A stretch of DNA of 64,000 nucleotides from [Zimmermannella] alba NBRC 15616 (GCF_001570905.1 NZ_BCSO01000006.1:1-64000), one strand, 5' to 3'; positions 43,644-53,213 are shown, counted from the stretch's first letter. Notes: generated by a model not told the origin, from the sequence alone. Translations and numbers: made by a program.

Positions 43644-44855
43644 GTGAATCTCTCCGACACCGCACGTCAGATCGAGGCCGAGCTCATCGCACTTCGCCGT
43701 GAGCTGCACTGCCACCCTGAGCCTGGTCTCGAGTTGCCGTGGACGCAGCGACGGCTCCTGGACGAACTTGAGCAGCTCCCGGTCGAGGTCACGCTCGGAA
43801 CAACAAGCTCGTCCATTACCGCGGTGCTACGTGGTGGCGCCGTGACAGTGGCTCCAGCACCCGCCGTCCTGATCCGGGGTGACATGGATGCGCTTCCGGT
43901 CACCGAGGACACTGGTCTGAGCTTTGCTTCAGAGATTCCGGGTGCCATGCACGCCTGCGGCCACGATCTGCACATGACGATGGCGGTCGGCGCAGCAAAG
44001 ATCCTCGCGGCTCATCGCAAGGAACTCGTCGGCGACGTCGTGTTCATGTTTCAGCCGGGCGAAGAGGGGCATGACGGTGCCCAACGGATGCTCGACGAAG
44101 GTGTGCTTGACGCATCCGGTACGCGAGTGAGCGCCGCGTACGCGCTGCACGTGTTCAGTTCGCAGATTCCCCACGGGAAGTTCATAGTTCGTGAGGGCGC
44201 AGTCATGAGCGCGTCCGACACGGTGATCTTCCGGGTGCGGGGGAAGGGCGGACACGGCTCGACACCGCATCGTGCGATCGACCCGATTTCTGCGAGCGCC
44301 GCGATGATTCACAGCCTGCACCAGATGGTCACCCGCGAAATCAGCCCATTCCGTCCAGTCGTCCTGAGTTTTGGTGCCATCAACGGCGGCCACATCGAGA
44401 ACGTCATTCCCGATGTCGTCGAGGTGAAAGCGACGGTGCGCAGCTTCGATGACGAAACGCGTCGTCACATGCAGGAAGCGATAATCCGGGTGCTCCGCGG
44501 GGTTGCCGAGGCGCACCGCGTCGACGTCGAGATCGACTACACGCTGCTCTATCCGCCGACGGTGAATGCTGCAGAGGAGTGCGAACTCGCGCGCGAGGTC
44601 ATCACAGAACTCTTCGGTGAAGATCGCGTCTTGACCGCTGTTGAGCCGATGTCGGCCTCCGAGGACTTCTCGAAGGTGCTCGCCAAGGTGCCCGGCATCT
44701 TCATCCCGATCGGCGCCGGTCACCCGGACGTCGAGGTCGAAGATGGCCCCTTCAACCACGCACCTCAAGCCGACTTCACCGAGGGCATTCTCTGGGAGGG
44801 CGCTGCACTTCTCGCAGGACTAGCTAGCGCCCGGCTCGCGCGCCTCGTAGGCTGA
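43644..44855 (+). CDS. M20-family amidohydrolase
   Basis: A metal-dependent amidohydrolase/carboxypeptidase of the hippuricase/IAA-amino-acid hydrolase type, 403 residues. It shows RELHCHPEPGLE, the metal ligands in RGDMDALPVTEDTGL, ACGHDLHMT and the catalytic/metal FQPGEEGHDGAQRM, and the dimerisation-domain motif GKGGHGSTPHRAIDPI. The GTG start has GAAGGA upstream. It is followed 64 bases later by an MFS carrier on the same strand, suggesting uptake and hydrolysis of an N-acyl amino acid or similar compound; this is inference. Confidence 0.92.
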   Translation: MNLSDTARQIEAELIALRRELHCHPEPGLELPWTQRRLLDELEQLPVEVTLGTTSSSITAVLRGGAVTVAPAPAVLIRGDMDALPVTEDTGLSFASEIPGAMHACGHDLHMTMAVGAAKILAAHRKELVGDVVFMFQPGEEGHDGAQRMLDEGVLDASGTRVSAAYALHVFSSQIPHGKFIVREGAVMSASDTVIFRVRGKGGHGSTPHRAIDPISASAAMIHSLHQMVTREISPFRPVVLSFGAINGGHIENVIPDVVEVKATVRSFDDETRRHMQEAIIRVLRGVAEAHRVDVEIDYTLLYPPTVNAAEECELAREVITELFGEDRVLTAVEPMSASEDFSKVLAKVPGIFIPIGAGHPDVEVEDGPFNHAPQADFTEGILWEGAALLAGLASARLARLVG

Positions 44856-44919
44856 CACTCTCTCGAATCGGAATGCGATTTGAACCACCGCGAATCATCG
44901 CCCCACGCAAGGAGACTTG

Positions 44920-46245
44920 ATGACCGAAACCACCGCGACGACGGGAACGGCTGCACCGTCGCAGCTCACCCCCGCCGAACGGCAGGCCGTTCGCAAAAAC
45001 CTCATCGGCATTGGCATGGGCAATCTGCTTGAGTGGTTTGACTGGAACGTCTACACCACTTTTGCCGTCTACCTCGCTGCCCAGGCGTTCTCGAAGGAAG
45101 ACCCGACCTCGGCGTTCCTGCAGACGCTCGCAACATTCGCGGTCGGCTTCATCGCTCGCCCCTTCGGTGGCTTCCTCTTCGGATGGATCGGTGACCGCCG
45201 CGGCCGTAAGTTCTCGCTCACCCTCGCGATCCTCTTCGCATCCTTCGGCAGCCTCCTCATCGCCGCGCTCCCGAGCTTTACCGACGTGGGCGTGTTCGCC
45301 TCGCTCACGCTCGTGGTCGCCCGCATCATCCAGGGCCTCGCACACGGCGGTGAGCTGCCCTCCTCGCAGGTGTTCCTCTCGGAGGTTGCTCCCGACCGTC
45401 ACCGCGGCCTCTGGTCGAGCTGGATTTACGTCTCCGGTACCGCGGGTGTGCTCCTCGGTGTCATCTTCGGCGCAATTCTCAATATGACCCTCACGCCGGA
45501 GCAGCTCGACAGCTTCGGCTGGCGCATCCCCTTCGTCGTCGGTGCGCTCGCGGGCCTCTACACGCTCTACCTGCGCCGCAACATGAAGGAGACCGACAAC
45601 TTCACGGAGGCGCAGGAGGCGGGCCTCATCCGCGAAAACATCTTCCTGCAGCTGTTCCGCCACTGGGACGCCGCACTCAAGGTTATCGGCCTCACCGTCG
45701 GCATCACGGTCGCGTACTACGTGTGGGCGATTAGCGCGCCGACCTATGCGAACAAGGTGCTCGGCATGGACCGCGGCGAGACGCTGTGGGCGGGCATCAT
45801 CGGCAACATCGTGCTTATCATCGCTCTGCCGATCTGGGGCATCGTTGCCGATCGTTGGGGCCGTAAGCCCGTCATGATGCTGAGCGCCTTCTCGACGGCG
45901 GCACTCACGCTCCCGCTCAACGCGATCGAGCTCGACAACTTTGTCTCGCTCACGCTCGGCATCTCGGGCATGTCGATGCTGCTCGCGGGCGCGCTCTCCA
46001 TCATGCCGGCCCTGTTTGCCGAGCTGTTCCCAGCAGAGGTTCGCACCGCTGGAGTTGGCCTTCCCTACTCGATCGCGGTGGCGCTCTTCGGCGGTACCGC
46101 GCCGATGCTGCAGGCATGGTCGGCGGACCTCGCCTTCGACTTCTTCCCGTACTACGTGGTGGGCCTGCTCATCCTCACTGGATGCACGGTCTTCCTCACC
46201 CGCGAGACGAAGGGCATCGTGCTCGACGAAGCACACAAGCACTAG
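44920..46245 (+). CDS. MFS transporter, metabolite:proton symporter (MHS) type
   Basis: 441 residues with 12 predicted membrane segments. The MHS/ProP-like N terminus LLEWFDWNVYTTFAVYLA and the cytoplasmic loop-2 motif GWIGDRRGRKFSL are clear, followed by HGGELPSSQVFLSEVAPDRHRG. The second half repeats the loop motif (VADRWGRKPVMM). AAGGAGA lies five bases before the ATG. It probably imports a carboxylate or amino-acid derivative used by the M20 enzyme; the substrate cannot be read from sequence. Confidence 0.93.
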   Translation: MTETTATTGTAAPSQLTPAERQAVRKNLIGIGMGNLLEWFDWNVYTTFAVYLAAQAFSKEDPTSAFLQTLATFAVGFIARPFGGFLFGWIGDRRGRKFSLTLAILFASFGSLLIAALPSFTDVGVFASLTLVVARIIQGLAHGGELPSSQVFLSEVAPDRHRGLWSSWIYVSGTAGVLLGVIFGAILNMTLTPEQLDSFGWRIPFVVGALAGLYTLYLRRNMKETDNFTEAQEAGLIRENIFLQLFRHWDAALKVIGLTVGITVAYYVWAISAPTYANKVLGMDRGETLWAGIIGNIVLIIALPIWGIVADRWGRKPVMMLSAFSTAALTLPLNAIELDNFVSLTLGISGMSMLLAGALSIMPALFAELFPAEVRTAGVGLPYSIAVALFGGTAPMLQAWSADLAFDFFPYYVVGLLILTGCTVFLTRETKGIVLDEAHKH

Positions 46246-46260
46246 CGCGTAGCACAGAAC

Positions 46261-46301
46261 ACAGTGGTGGCCCCGGGGAACGTCCCCGGGGCCACCACTG
46301 T
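46261..46301. terminator. Bidirectional terminator
   Basis: A perfect 19-bp stem (ACAGTGGTGGCCCCGGGGA with its complement), ACG loop, between the convergent MFS and M3 peptidase genes. It is the longest hairpin of this kind in the window. Confidence 0.88.
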
Positions 46302-46311
46302 TGGTGGGACG

Positions 46312-48417
46312 CTATGCGGCGAGACCGCGGCGCTTCAAGAGCGGCTGAATCTCAGCATCCCGGCCCATGAAGGAGCGGAACGCTTCCATCGGGTCCTTCG
46401 CGCCACCAACGCTGAGCACTTCGCGGCGGAACCGCTCGCCATTCTCGCGAGTTGCGCCGTTCTTCGTGAACCACTCGGCCGTGTCGGCATCCAGCACCTC
46501 AGCCCAGATATAGCTGTAGTAGCCCGCGCTGTAGCCACCCGAGAAGATGTGCTGGAAGTACGGTGTCGAATAGCGAGGCGGAACGACAGGGTTGAGGAGC
46601 CCCGCACGTTCGAGGGCAGCACGTTCGAAGGCCTCAACATCGGTGACGGCGTCGGCTTCTGCGCGGGAGAGCGTGTGCCATGCGTGGTCAACGACCGTCG
46701 CGGCGAGATACTCGCTCGTGCTGAAACCTTCACCCCAGAGTGATGCGGCACGAATCTTCTCGATCGTCTCGCGGGGGAGCGCCTCATCCGTCTCAATGTG
46801 ACGGGCGTACTTCGCCGCGAGCTCCGGCCACAGCATCCACATCTCGTTCACCTGGCTCGGGAACTCGACAAAGTCACGCGGCACGTTCGTACCACCGAAG
46901 CTCGGGTACTCCACCTGCCCAAAGAGGCCGTGGAGGGCGTGCCCGAACTCGTGGAACATCGTGATCGTCTCGTCGAAGGTGAGCAGCGTCGGCATGCCCT
47001 TCGGCGGCTTCGGCACGTTGAGGACGTTGACGACGACGGTGGGCTTGTTCTCGAGACGGTTCTGCTGCACGAAGTCGGTCATCCACGCGCCACCGCGCTT
47101 CGAGTCACGCGTGTAGAGGTCGAGCATGAAGAGACCCACGGGGGAGCCGTCCTCGTTCGAGACCTCGAACACGCGGACGTCCTCGTGGTAGACCGGCAGG
47201 TCGTGACGCTCGGCAAAGGTGATGCCGTAGAGCGCCGTCGCACCCGCGAACACGCCATCCTTGAGCACGCGCTCCGCCTCAAAGTAGGGGCGAAGGGCTG
47301 CCGCGTCAACCGCGTAGTCGTGGGCACGAACCTTGGCCGCGTAGTAGGCGAAGTCCCACGGTTCGAGCGTGAAGCTCTCCTCGCCGCGGGCAGCCTGCTC
47401 TTCGTCGATGAAGCGCTGCAGACGCTCCTGCTCAGCGGCAGCGTTTCGAGCCGCGGGAGCAACGAGGAGCTCGAGGCGTTCCGTGATCGCCTTCGCGCTC
47501 TTGGCCATTGCATCCTCGGCGACATAGTCGGCGTGGCTCGCGTAACCGAGGATCTCGGCGCGCTCGGCGCGAAGCTTCACCATCTCGAGGCCGATCGCGC
47601 GGGTGTCGTGCTCGTTGCCGCGCGAACCACGGGCACGAGATGCCTCGAAGAGGCGCTGGCGCGTCGGGCGGTGTTCGAGAGACTCCATGATCGGCTGGCT
47701 CGTCGGAAGCACGAGCGTGAGCACGAACTTGCCGTCGAGACTGCGTTCCTTCGCAACCGCCCTAGCCGCCTCGATGTCCGCTTCGCTGAGACCCGCGAGT
47801 TCCTCGCGGCTGTCGACGACGAGAGCCAGATCGTTCGTGTCGGCAAGCAGGTGCTGCTCGAATGACGTGGCAAGGCTCGAAAGGCGTCCGTTGATTTCGC
47901 TCAGTCGCGACTTGCTCGCCTCGTCGAGGAACGCGCCTGCCCGTCGGAACGCGGCAAGCGTCTCGGTGACCAGACGCTGATCTTCACTGCTGCGCTCGGC
48001 AAGTGAAGGGTCATTGGCGACAGCCTGCACCCGCTCAGCCAGTCGTGTGTTTTGCAGGATTGCGTCGCTGTGGGCGGCAAACTTCGGTGCGTACTCACTC
48101 TCCAGCTCGTCGAGAAACTCGTCGCTATCGGTGCCGGAGAGATTGTTCATGACCGTGCTCACACGATTGAGAAGCGCGCCAGCACGCTCCAGTGCAACGA
48201 GCGTGTTGTCGAAACTTGCCGGTTCAGGATTGCTCGCGATTGCCTCAACCTCGGCACGTTCTTCACGGAATCCAGCCTCAAGGGCAGGGCGGAAGTGCTC
48301 ATCACGGATGGCGTCAAACGGCGGCATCTCAAACGGGAGCGTGCTCCGTGACGCGAACGGGTTGGTAGCAGGAAGCGTCATTGCATCAGTCATGCCGACC
48401 AGCGTATGACGCTCCAT
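46312..48417 (-). CDS. dcp: M3-family oligopeptidase (peptidyl-dipeptidase Dcp-like)
   Basis: A zinc metallopeptidase of the thimet oligopeptidase family, 701 residues, that cleaves short peptides. The zinc motif is FHEFGHALHGLF (H489, E490, H493) with the downstream glutamate in FVEFPSQVNEMW. The N-terminal helical part (NPFASRSTLPFEMPPFDAIRDEHF) matches Dcp/OpdA proteins. The start is uncertain: neither the first ATG nor the ATG eight codons on has a clear ribosome site. It lies downstream of small stress-type genes. Confidence 0.93.
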   Translation of the reverse strand: MERHTLVGMTDAMTLPATNPFASRSTLPFEMPPFDAIRDEHFRPALEAGFREERAEVEAIASNPEPASFDNTLVALERAGALLNRVSTVMNNLSGTDSDEFLDELESEYAPKFAAHSDAILQNTRLAERVQAVANDPSLAERSSEDQRLVTETLAAFRRAGAFLDEASKSRLSEINGRLSSLATSFEQHLLADTNDLALVVDSREELAGLSEADIEAARAVAKERSLDGKFVLTLVLPTSQPIMESLEHRPTRQRLFEASRARGSRGNEHDTRAIGLEMVKLRAERAEILGYASHADYVAEDAMAKSAKAITERLELLVAPAARNAAAEQERLQRFIDEEQAARGEESFTLEPWDFAYYAAKVRAHDYAVDAAALRPYFEAERVLKDGVFAGATALYGITFAERHDLPVYHEDVRVFEVSNEDGSPVGLFMLDLYTRDSKRGGAWMTDFVQQNRLENKPTVVVNVLNVPKPPKGMPTLLTFDETITMFHEFGHALHGLFGQVEYPSFGGTNVPRDFVEFPSQVNEMWMLWPELAAKYARHIETDEALPRETIEKIRAASLWGEGFSTSEYLAATVVDHAWHTLSRAEADAVTDVEAFERAALERAGLLNPVVPPRYSTPYFQHIFSGGYSAGYYSYIWAEVLDADTAEWFTKNGATRENGERFRREVLSVGGAKDPMEAFRSFMGRDAEIQPLLKRRGLAA

Positions 48418-48434
48418 GCGGTAAGACGGTGCCC

Positions 48435-48686
48435 TTATGGAAAGAGTTCGTCGTCCTCGTCTGAATCGTCCAACTCGCTCTCAGCACTCTGGCGACCGAC
48501 TGAACCGTCGGGAAGCTCCCGCAGCCGGAGGCCATCGTCGTGTTCCGCAACCGCCCGGCCTTCGAGCCAGGTGAGTGTCCACCAGCCATCCGGCGTTGCT
48601 TCTGCCGCGAGCACGGCGTCGCGAAGCGCCGAAGGCAGGGACGAGGGCGGAGCTTCGGTTGTGCGCCAGCGGGTTCCGATCTGCAT
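48435..48686 (-). CDS. Small acidic-tailed protein of unknown function
   Basis: 83 residues starting MQIGTRWRTTEAPPSSLP, with AAGGA nine bases before the ATG. A compact first part (ALRDAVLAAEATPDGWWTLTWLEGRAVAEHDDG) is followed by a highly acidic end (DDSDEDDELFP). Longer in-frame starts lack a ribosome site. The family is not recognised; it resembles short conserved actinobacterial proteins by layout only. Confidence 0.7.
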   Translation of the reverse strand: MQIGTRWRTTEAPPSSLPSALRDAVLAAEATPDGWWTLTWLEGRAVAEHDDGLRLRELPDGSVGRQSAESELDDSDEDDELFP

Positions 48687-48726
48687 GCGAGACATCCTTT
48701 CATGGCGCAGCTCTGCGACGATCAAC

Positions 48727-49182
48727 TTACGTGTACGACGATGTTCGGCCTGGAGCGCCAAGCTGTTCCACCGGGCCCTCGGAGGTAACCGTGGAAGGCT
48801 CCTCGCGGCGCCTACGTTGGCTCTTGGGCTCGCGAGTCACCTCGACCGGGCCAGTGTCGCCGGACGGCACCGTAATGCCGTAGTGCTCGTAGAGCGTTGT
48901 TTCTTCATCGGCTGTGAGATGGCCTTCGCGGTGTTTGATTCGGGGAGCACGCTGAATGGCGCGTCGGGTGACGGCGACGACAACGCCTCGCGGGCGGATC
49001 CTGGCATCCTCCAGCGGAACAAGTGCGCTGTGCCCCCAAAGAAAGCCCGTTCGGACTATGGCCCAACTGGGGAGTCGATACCGGTCGTCGAGAAAAATGC
49101 GGTCGAGTGTGCCGAGCGCCGCGCCGTTGCAGTCGTAGACGCGGCGCCCAAGGAGCCGCTGCAGCGGCATCGCAGGAAGCAT
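48727..49182 (-). CDS. PRC-barrel domain protein
   Basis: 151 residues. Residues 5-75 form a PRC-barrel (LLGRRVYDCNGAALGTLDRIFLDD, then LPSWAIVRTGFLWGHSALVPLEDARI), as found in RNA-processing and photosynthetic proteins and in many actinobacterial stress proteins. EGHLTADEETTLYEHYGI is the short segment that follows PRC domains in DUF2382 proteins, but DUF2382 itself is absent. The tail is basic. AAAGGAGA precedes the ATG. It is a truncated-architecture relative of the gene at 49406-50245. Confidence 0.87.
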   Translation of the reverse strand: MLPAMPLQRLLGRRVYDCNGAALGTLDRIFLDDRYRLPSWAIVRTGFLWGHSALVPLEDARIRPRGVVVAVTRRAIQRAPRIKHREGHLTADEETTLYEHYGITVPSGDTGPVEVTREPKSQRRRREEPSTVTSEGPVEQLGAPGRTSSYT

Positions 49183-49352
49183 CGCGGTCTCCTTTCTTGA
49201 ACCCAGAACTCACGATCCTGTGTGTGAGGAGCATAGGCAGCGGTTCTGCGTAGATCTTGGCCATAGGCCGGTCATCAGCTGGGACTTCTGCGTTTGAGCG
49301 GCGTGCGGGGAGCACCGGGACCGTGGTGGTGGCGGACGCGGGCGTACAAGCG

Positions 49353-49382
49353 TTTGGCCCCGGACCGAAGTCCAGGGCCAAA
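49353..49382 (-). terminator. Terminator after the PRC-barrel/DUF2382 gene
   Basis: A TTTGGCCC/GGGCCAAA outer stem and GGAC/GTCC inner stem separated by one mismatch; 24 bases downstream of the stop on the minus strand. Confidence 0.75.
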
Positions 49383-49405
49383 GGTGATCGCTGGCAGAGT
49401 GCGAA

Positions 49406-50245
49406 CTAGTGGCGCGCCTGACCGTTGTTGTCGAGGTTCTCGCCTTCGACCTCAATGTGCTCGCGGGCAACTTCACCCTGCACGGTCTGCTGCTCGGTGA
49501 CCTGCTCCTTGCCGATGCGGACGTGCTCGGTCTCGACGGTCTCCTTGCCGACCACGGGGCGCTCCTCACGGAGGGTGATCGTCTCGTCGATCGTCTCGGC
49601 GTTGTCGTGGTCGATGCCACCAGCAACCGGGCGACCCTCAGCGGGCTCGCGGTCGACGACGAGGCGCTCCTTTGAGACGGGAACCGAAACCTGCTGCTGC
49701 TCGGTGGTCACGTACTTGCGAATGCGAACCTGGCCCGCCTGGCGCTCCTCGGTGCCGACCTTGAGACGCTCCTCGTGCGCCGTTGCGTCGATGTCGCCGT
49801 GAGCAACGTTGCGCTCGCGGTCGAGGTCGCGGTCAGCGACGTCCTGGCCGGCAACGCCCTGGCCAGCAACGCCCTGCGTGTGAGCGTCACGGTCTGCGTC
49901 ACCAAGCTGTCCGTGCTGGGTGGTGGTGCCTTCACCGAGGTCGTAGTAACGGTAGAGCTCAGCCTCTTCCTCAGGCGTGAGGTGGCCGTTGTCAACGTCG
50001 ATGTTCGGTGCGTCCTTCACGAGACCCTTCTCGTAGGCGACCTGAAGGTCGTCGCCGTTCTGCTGCGCGCCCTGAAGCGGGATGAAGGTTTCCTTCGTGC
50101 CAAAGAGGCCGGTGTTGACCGTCACCCAGGTGGGCTCGTTCGTGCGGTCGTCAAGGAACACCTGGCCGACCGAGCCGATCTTGTCGCCGGTCGAGTCGAT
50201 GGCCTTGGCGCCGATGACGCGGTCAATGTTGTCGTGCGTGAACAT
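49406..50245 (-). CDS. PRC-barrel and DUF2382 (YsnF-like) stress protein
   Basis: 279 residues. The PRC-barrel is at about 5-80 (DRVIGAKAIDSTGDKIGSVG to TKETFIPLQGA), then the HLTPEEEAELYRYYDLG segment. A Gln/Gly/Asp linker carries small repeats (GVAGQGVAGQDVADRD), and DUF2382 covers about 175-270 (EERLKVGTEERQAGQVRIRK, VPVSKERLVVDREP, ITLREERPVVGKETVETEHV). DUF2382 proteins are linked to general stress; the mechanism is unknown. AGGAGG precedes the ATG. Upstream lies a 22-bp phased repeat array. Confidence 0.92.
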   Translation of the reverse strand: MFTHDNIDRVIGAKAIDSTGDKIGSVGQVFLDDRTNEPTWVTVNTGLFGTKETFIPLQGAQQNGDDLQVAYEKGLVKDAPNIDVDNGHLTPEEEAELYRYYDLGEGTTTQHGQLGDADRDAHTQGVAGQGVAGQDVADRDLDRERNVAHGDIDATAHEERLKVGTEERQAGQVRIRKYVTTEQQQVSVPVSKERLVVDREPAEGRPVAGGIDHDNAETIDETITLREERPVVGKETVETEHVRIGKEQVTEQQTVQGEVAREHIEVEGENLDNNGQARH

Positions 50246-50350
50246 TCGTCCTCCTGCTGTCGGTGTGAACAGTCCCTGACCAGAGCGAGCAGATCTCGCG
50301 TTCTGTCTGATCAACAACAGCTTCGACGTTAGGAGGCGAACATTGGGATG

Positions 50351-50405
50351 CCATGGCCGTCGGCACAGCGTCCCATGACCGTCCACTGCACGTCCCATGA
50401 CCGTC
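50351..50405 (-). repeat. Three CCATGRCCGTC repeats at exact 22-bp spacing
   Basis: CCATGGCCGTC (50351) and two CCATGACCGTC copies (50373, 50395) start exactly 22 bases apart, so all lie on one face of the helix. They sit 105-160 bases upstream of the PRC-barrel/DUF2382 start, where a regulator binding site would be expected. The last two copies extend to TCCCATGACCGTC. No known operator matches. Confidence 0.75.
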
Positions 50406-50449
50406 GACCGAGCGGTGTCTGATCGGCTGCAGTGGATCCCCTGAATGCG

Positions 50450-50492
50450 GAGCGGCTCCGGCATCCCCACGAAGGGGACGCCGGAGCCGCTC
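50450..50492 (-). terminator. Terminator after valS
   Basis: A long stem (GAGCGGCTCCGGC with its complement plus an inner TCCCC/GGGGA stem, one mismatch), directly after the valS stop. Confidence 0.8.
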
Positions 50493-50506
50493 GATGCCTG
50501 GCCTGG

Positions 50507-53116
50507 CTAGGCTTGCTTCGGGGGAAGCTCGCCGAGCTCGATGTCGCGAACGCTGAGCTCGTCTGCAGCTTCGAAGCTCAGCGACTCGATCCGACCGACG
50601 CTCGCGAGATCGCCCTGCACTTGCTCGAGGAGCGCGACGTCCTCTGCCGGAGCCGCGATCGTTGCGCGCAGCACCGGCGTCTTCTGCGAGGCCTTCGCGT
50701 CGGTCTTCGCACCACGGATCGAGGTGAGAGCCTGGCTGGTGAGCTCGAGCAGGCGCGTGTCGCCTGCCTCGGCAGCGAGTGCATCTGCCGGAACCGGCCA
50801 GCTCGCGAGGTGCACCGAGCTCTCGTGCGTCCACGACCAGGTCTCTTCGGTGGCGAAGGGGATGAACGGCGCGAACAGACGGAGCATGACATCCACGGCG
50901 CGACGCATGGCCACAACCGCCGAGACGCGTGCCGGGTCGTTGACGTCCTCCGTGTAGGCGCGCTCCTTGACGAGCTCGAGGTAGTCGTCGCAGAACGTCC
51001 AGAAGAACGCCTCGGTGACCTCGAGTGCGCGGGCGTGGTTGAACTCGTCGAAGGCTGCCGTCGCCTGCTCGATCACGGTGCCGAGGGCGGTGAGCATGGC
51101 GCGGTCGAGCGGCTCGGTGACGCGCTCGACGCTCGCCTCACCCTCGAGCTCGTAGCGGAGGACGAGCTTTGAGGCGTTGAGCACCTTGATCGCGAGACGG
51201 CGACCGATCTTGATCTGCGTCGGGTTCTTTGGGTCGAAGGCGGCATCCGTGCCGAGGCGGCTCGAGGCTGCCCAATAGCGGACGGCGTCCGAACCGTGCT
51301 GGTCGAGCATGTCGGCCGGCGTGACCACGTTGCCCTTCGACTTCGACATCTTCTTGCGGTCGGGGTCGACGATGAAGCCGGAGATCGTGGCGTTCTTCCA
51401 CGGCACGACGCCGTGCTCGAGCTCCGAACGAAGGAGCGTCGAGAACAGCCACGTGCGGATGATGTCCTGACCCTGCGGGCGGACGTCGTAGGGGAAGACG
51501 AGGTCGAAGAGTTCCGGATCGCGCTCCCAGCCACCCGCGAGCTGCGGGGTGAGGGAGGAGGTCATCCAGGTGTCCATGACGTCCACCTCGCCGATGAAGC
51601 CGCCAGGCACGCCGCGCTGCGATTCCTCGTAGCCGGCCGGGACGTCGGTCGAGGGGTCAACCGGGAGCTGCTCGGGCGTTGCCGCGATGGCCTTGTCGTA
51701 GATCGGCTCACCCTCGGCGTCGAGCGGGTACCACACCGGGATCGGCACACCGAAGAAGCGTTGACGCGAAATGAGCCAGTCGCCCGTGAGACCCTCGACC
51801 CAGTTCTCGAAGCGCACGCGCATGAAGTCGGGCCAGAAGTCCATCTCGCGACCGCGCTGGATGAGGCGGGCGCGGAGGTCCTCATCGCTCGCACCGTTCT
51901 TCACGTACCACTGGCGCGTGGAGACGATCTCGAGCGGCTTGTCGCCCTTCTCGAAGAACTTCACGGGGTGCTGGATGGGCTTCGGGTCGCCAACCATGTC
52001 GCCCGAATCCTGCAGCATCTCAACGATGGCCTTCTTCGCCGAGAAGATCGTCTTGCCGGCGAGCTCGGCGTAGGCAGCCTTGCCACCCTCGGAGGTGATG
52101 GCTTCCGGTGCCTCGGCGATGATGCGGCCGTCCTTGCCGATGACCGAGCGGTTCGGGAGGCTGAGCTCGCGCCACCAGATGACGTCGGTCACGTCACCGA
52201 AGGTACAAATCATGGCGATACCGGCGCCCTTGTCGGGCTGAGCCAGCTTGTGGGCAAGGACAGGCACCTCGACACCGAAGAGCGGGGTCGTGACGGTCGT
52301 GCCAAAGATCGGCTGGTAGCGCTCGTCATCCGGGTGGGCCACGAGCGCAACACAGGCGGGAAGCAGCTCAGGGCGGGTGGTCTCGATGAAGACCTTCTCG
52401 CCGTCGGGCTTCGTGAAGCCGAGGCGGTGGTAGGCGCCGGGCTGGTCGCGGTCCTCAAGCTCGGCCTGAGCAACGGCGGTGCGGAAGGTGACATCCCAGA
52501 GGGTAGGGGCATCGGCCTGGTATGCCTCGCCACGCTCGATGTTCTTCACGAAGGCAAGCTGCGACTGCGCACGGGCCTCGTCACCGATCGTGCGGTAGGT
52601 CTGCGTCCAGTCGACCGAGAGACCGAGCTGACGCCAGAGCGCCTCGAAGGCCTTCTCGTCTTCGACCGTGAGCTTTTCGCAGAGTTCAATGAAGTTGCGG
52701 CGTGAAATCGGCTGCTGGTCGGCCGCCTTGATCGACTTGCCGTCGCCACCGTCGTGCGGCGGGACGAAGTTCTCGATGTAGGGGAGGGACGGGTCGCAGC
52801 GCACACCGTAGTAGTTCTGCACGCGACGCTCGGTGGGAAGACCGTTGTCGTCCCATCCCATCGGGTAGAAGACGCGCTTACCCTGCATGCGCTGGTAGCG
52901 GGACACAACATCCGTGTGCGTGTACGAGAACACGTGGCCAATGTGGAGCGAGCCGGATGCCGTCGGCGGGGGAGTGTCGACCGAGTACACCTCGGCGCGA
53001 GTGGCACCCTCACGGTTGAAACGGTGGATGCCGTCCGTCTCCCAACGTTCACCCCACTTCGACTCGAGGCCTTCGAGCTTGGGCTTGTCCGGGATATTCG
53101 CGGGCGTGGAAGTCAT
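50507..53116 (-). CDS. valS: Valyl-tRNA synthetase
   Basis: A class I aminoacyl-tRNA synthetase charging tRNA-Val, 869 residues. The HIGH motif is in GSLHIGHVFSYTHTD, the editing domain contains TTRPELLPACVALVAHPDD, KMSKSKGN is present, and the anticodon-binding domain and C-terminal coiled coil follow. GWDDNGLPTERRVQN is the usual ValRS motif. The start at 53116 has AAGG seven bases upstream; ten upstream codons are not needed. Single gene with terminator. Confidence 0.97.
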   Translation of the reverse strand: MTSTPANIPDKPKLEGLESKWGERWETDGIHRFNREGATRAEVYSVDTPPPTASGSLHIGHVFSYTHTDVVSRYQRMQGKRVFYPMGWDDNGLPTERRVQNYYGVRCDPSLPYIENFVPPHDGGDGKSIKAADQQPISRRNFIELCEKLTVEDEKAFEALWRQLGLSVDWTQTYRTIGDEARAQSQLAFVKNIERGEAYQADAPTLWDVTFRTAVAQAELEDRDQPGAYHRLGFTKPDGEKVFIETTRPELLPACVALVAHPDDERYQPIFGTTVTTPLFGVEVPVLAHKLAQPDKGAGIAMICTFGDVTDVIWWRELSLPNRSVIGKDGRIIAEAPEAITSEGGKAAYAELAGKTIFSAKKAIVEMLQDSGDMVGDPKPIQHPVKFFEKGDKPLEIVSTRQWYVKNGASDEDLRARLIQRGREMDFWPDFMRVRFENWVEGLTGDWLISRQRFFGVPIPVWYPLDAEGEPIYDKAIAATPEQLPVDPSTDVPAGYEESQRGVPGGFIGEVDVMDTWMTSSLTPQLAGGWERDPELFDLVFPYDVRPQGQDIIRTWLFSTLLRSELEHGVVPWKNATISGFIVDPDRKKMSKSKGNVVTPADMLDQHGSDAVRYWAASSRLGTDAAFDPKNPTQIKIGRRLAIKVLNASKLVLRYELEGEASVERVTEPLDRAMLTALGTVIEQATAAFDEFNHARALEVTEAFFWTFCDDYLELVKERAYTEDVNDPARVSAVVAMRRAVDVMLRLFAPFIPFATEETWSWTHESSVHLASWPVPADALAAEAGDTRLLELTSQALTSIRGAKTDAKASQKTPVLRATIAAPAEDVALLEQVQGDLASVGRIESLSFEAADELSVRDIELGELPPKQA

Positions 53117-53213
53117 TGGCCATCCTTCTGTCGATGTGGGCGGCACCGAGTCCTGGGGTGCCTTGATGTGACCTCGACAACCCTACCCGGAGCGGAGCGA
53201 ACTTCCCACGATC

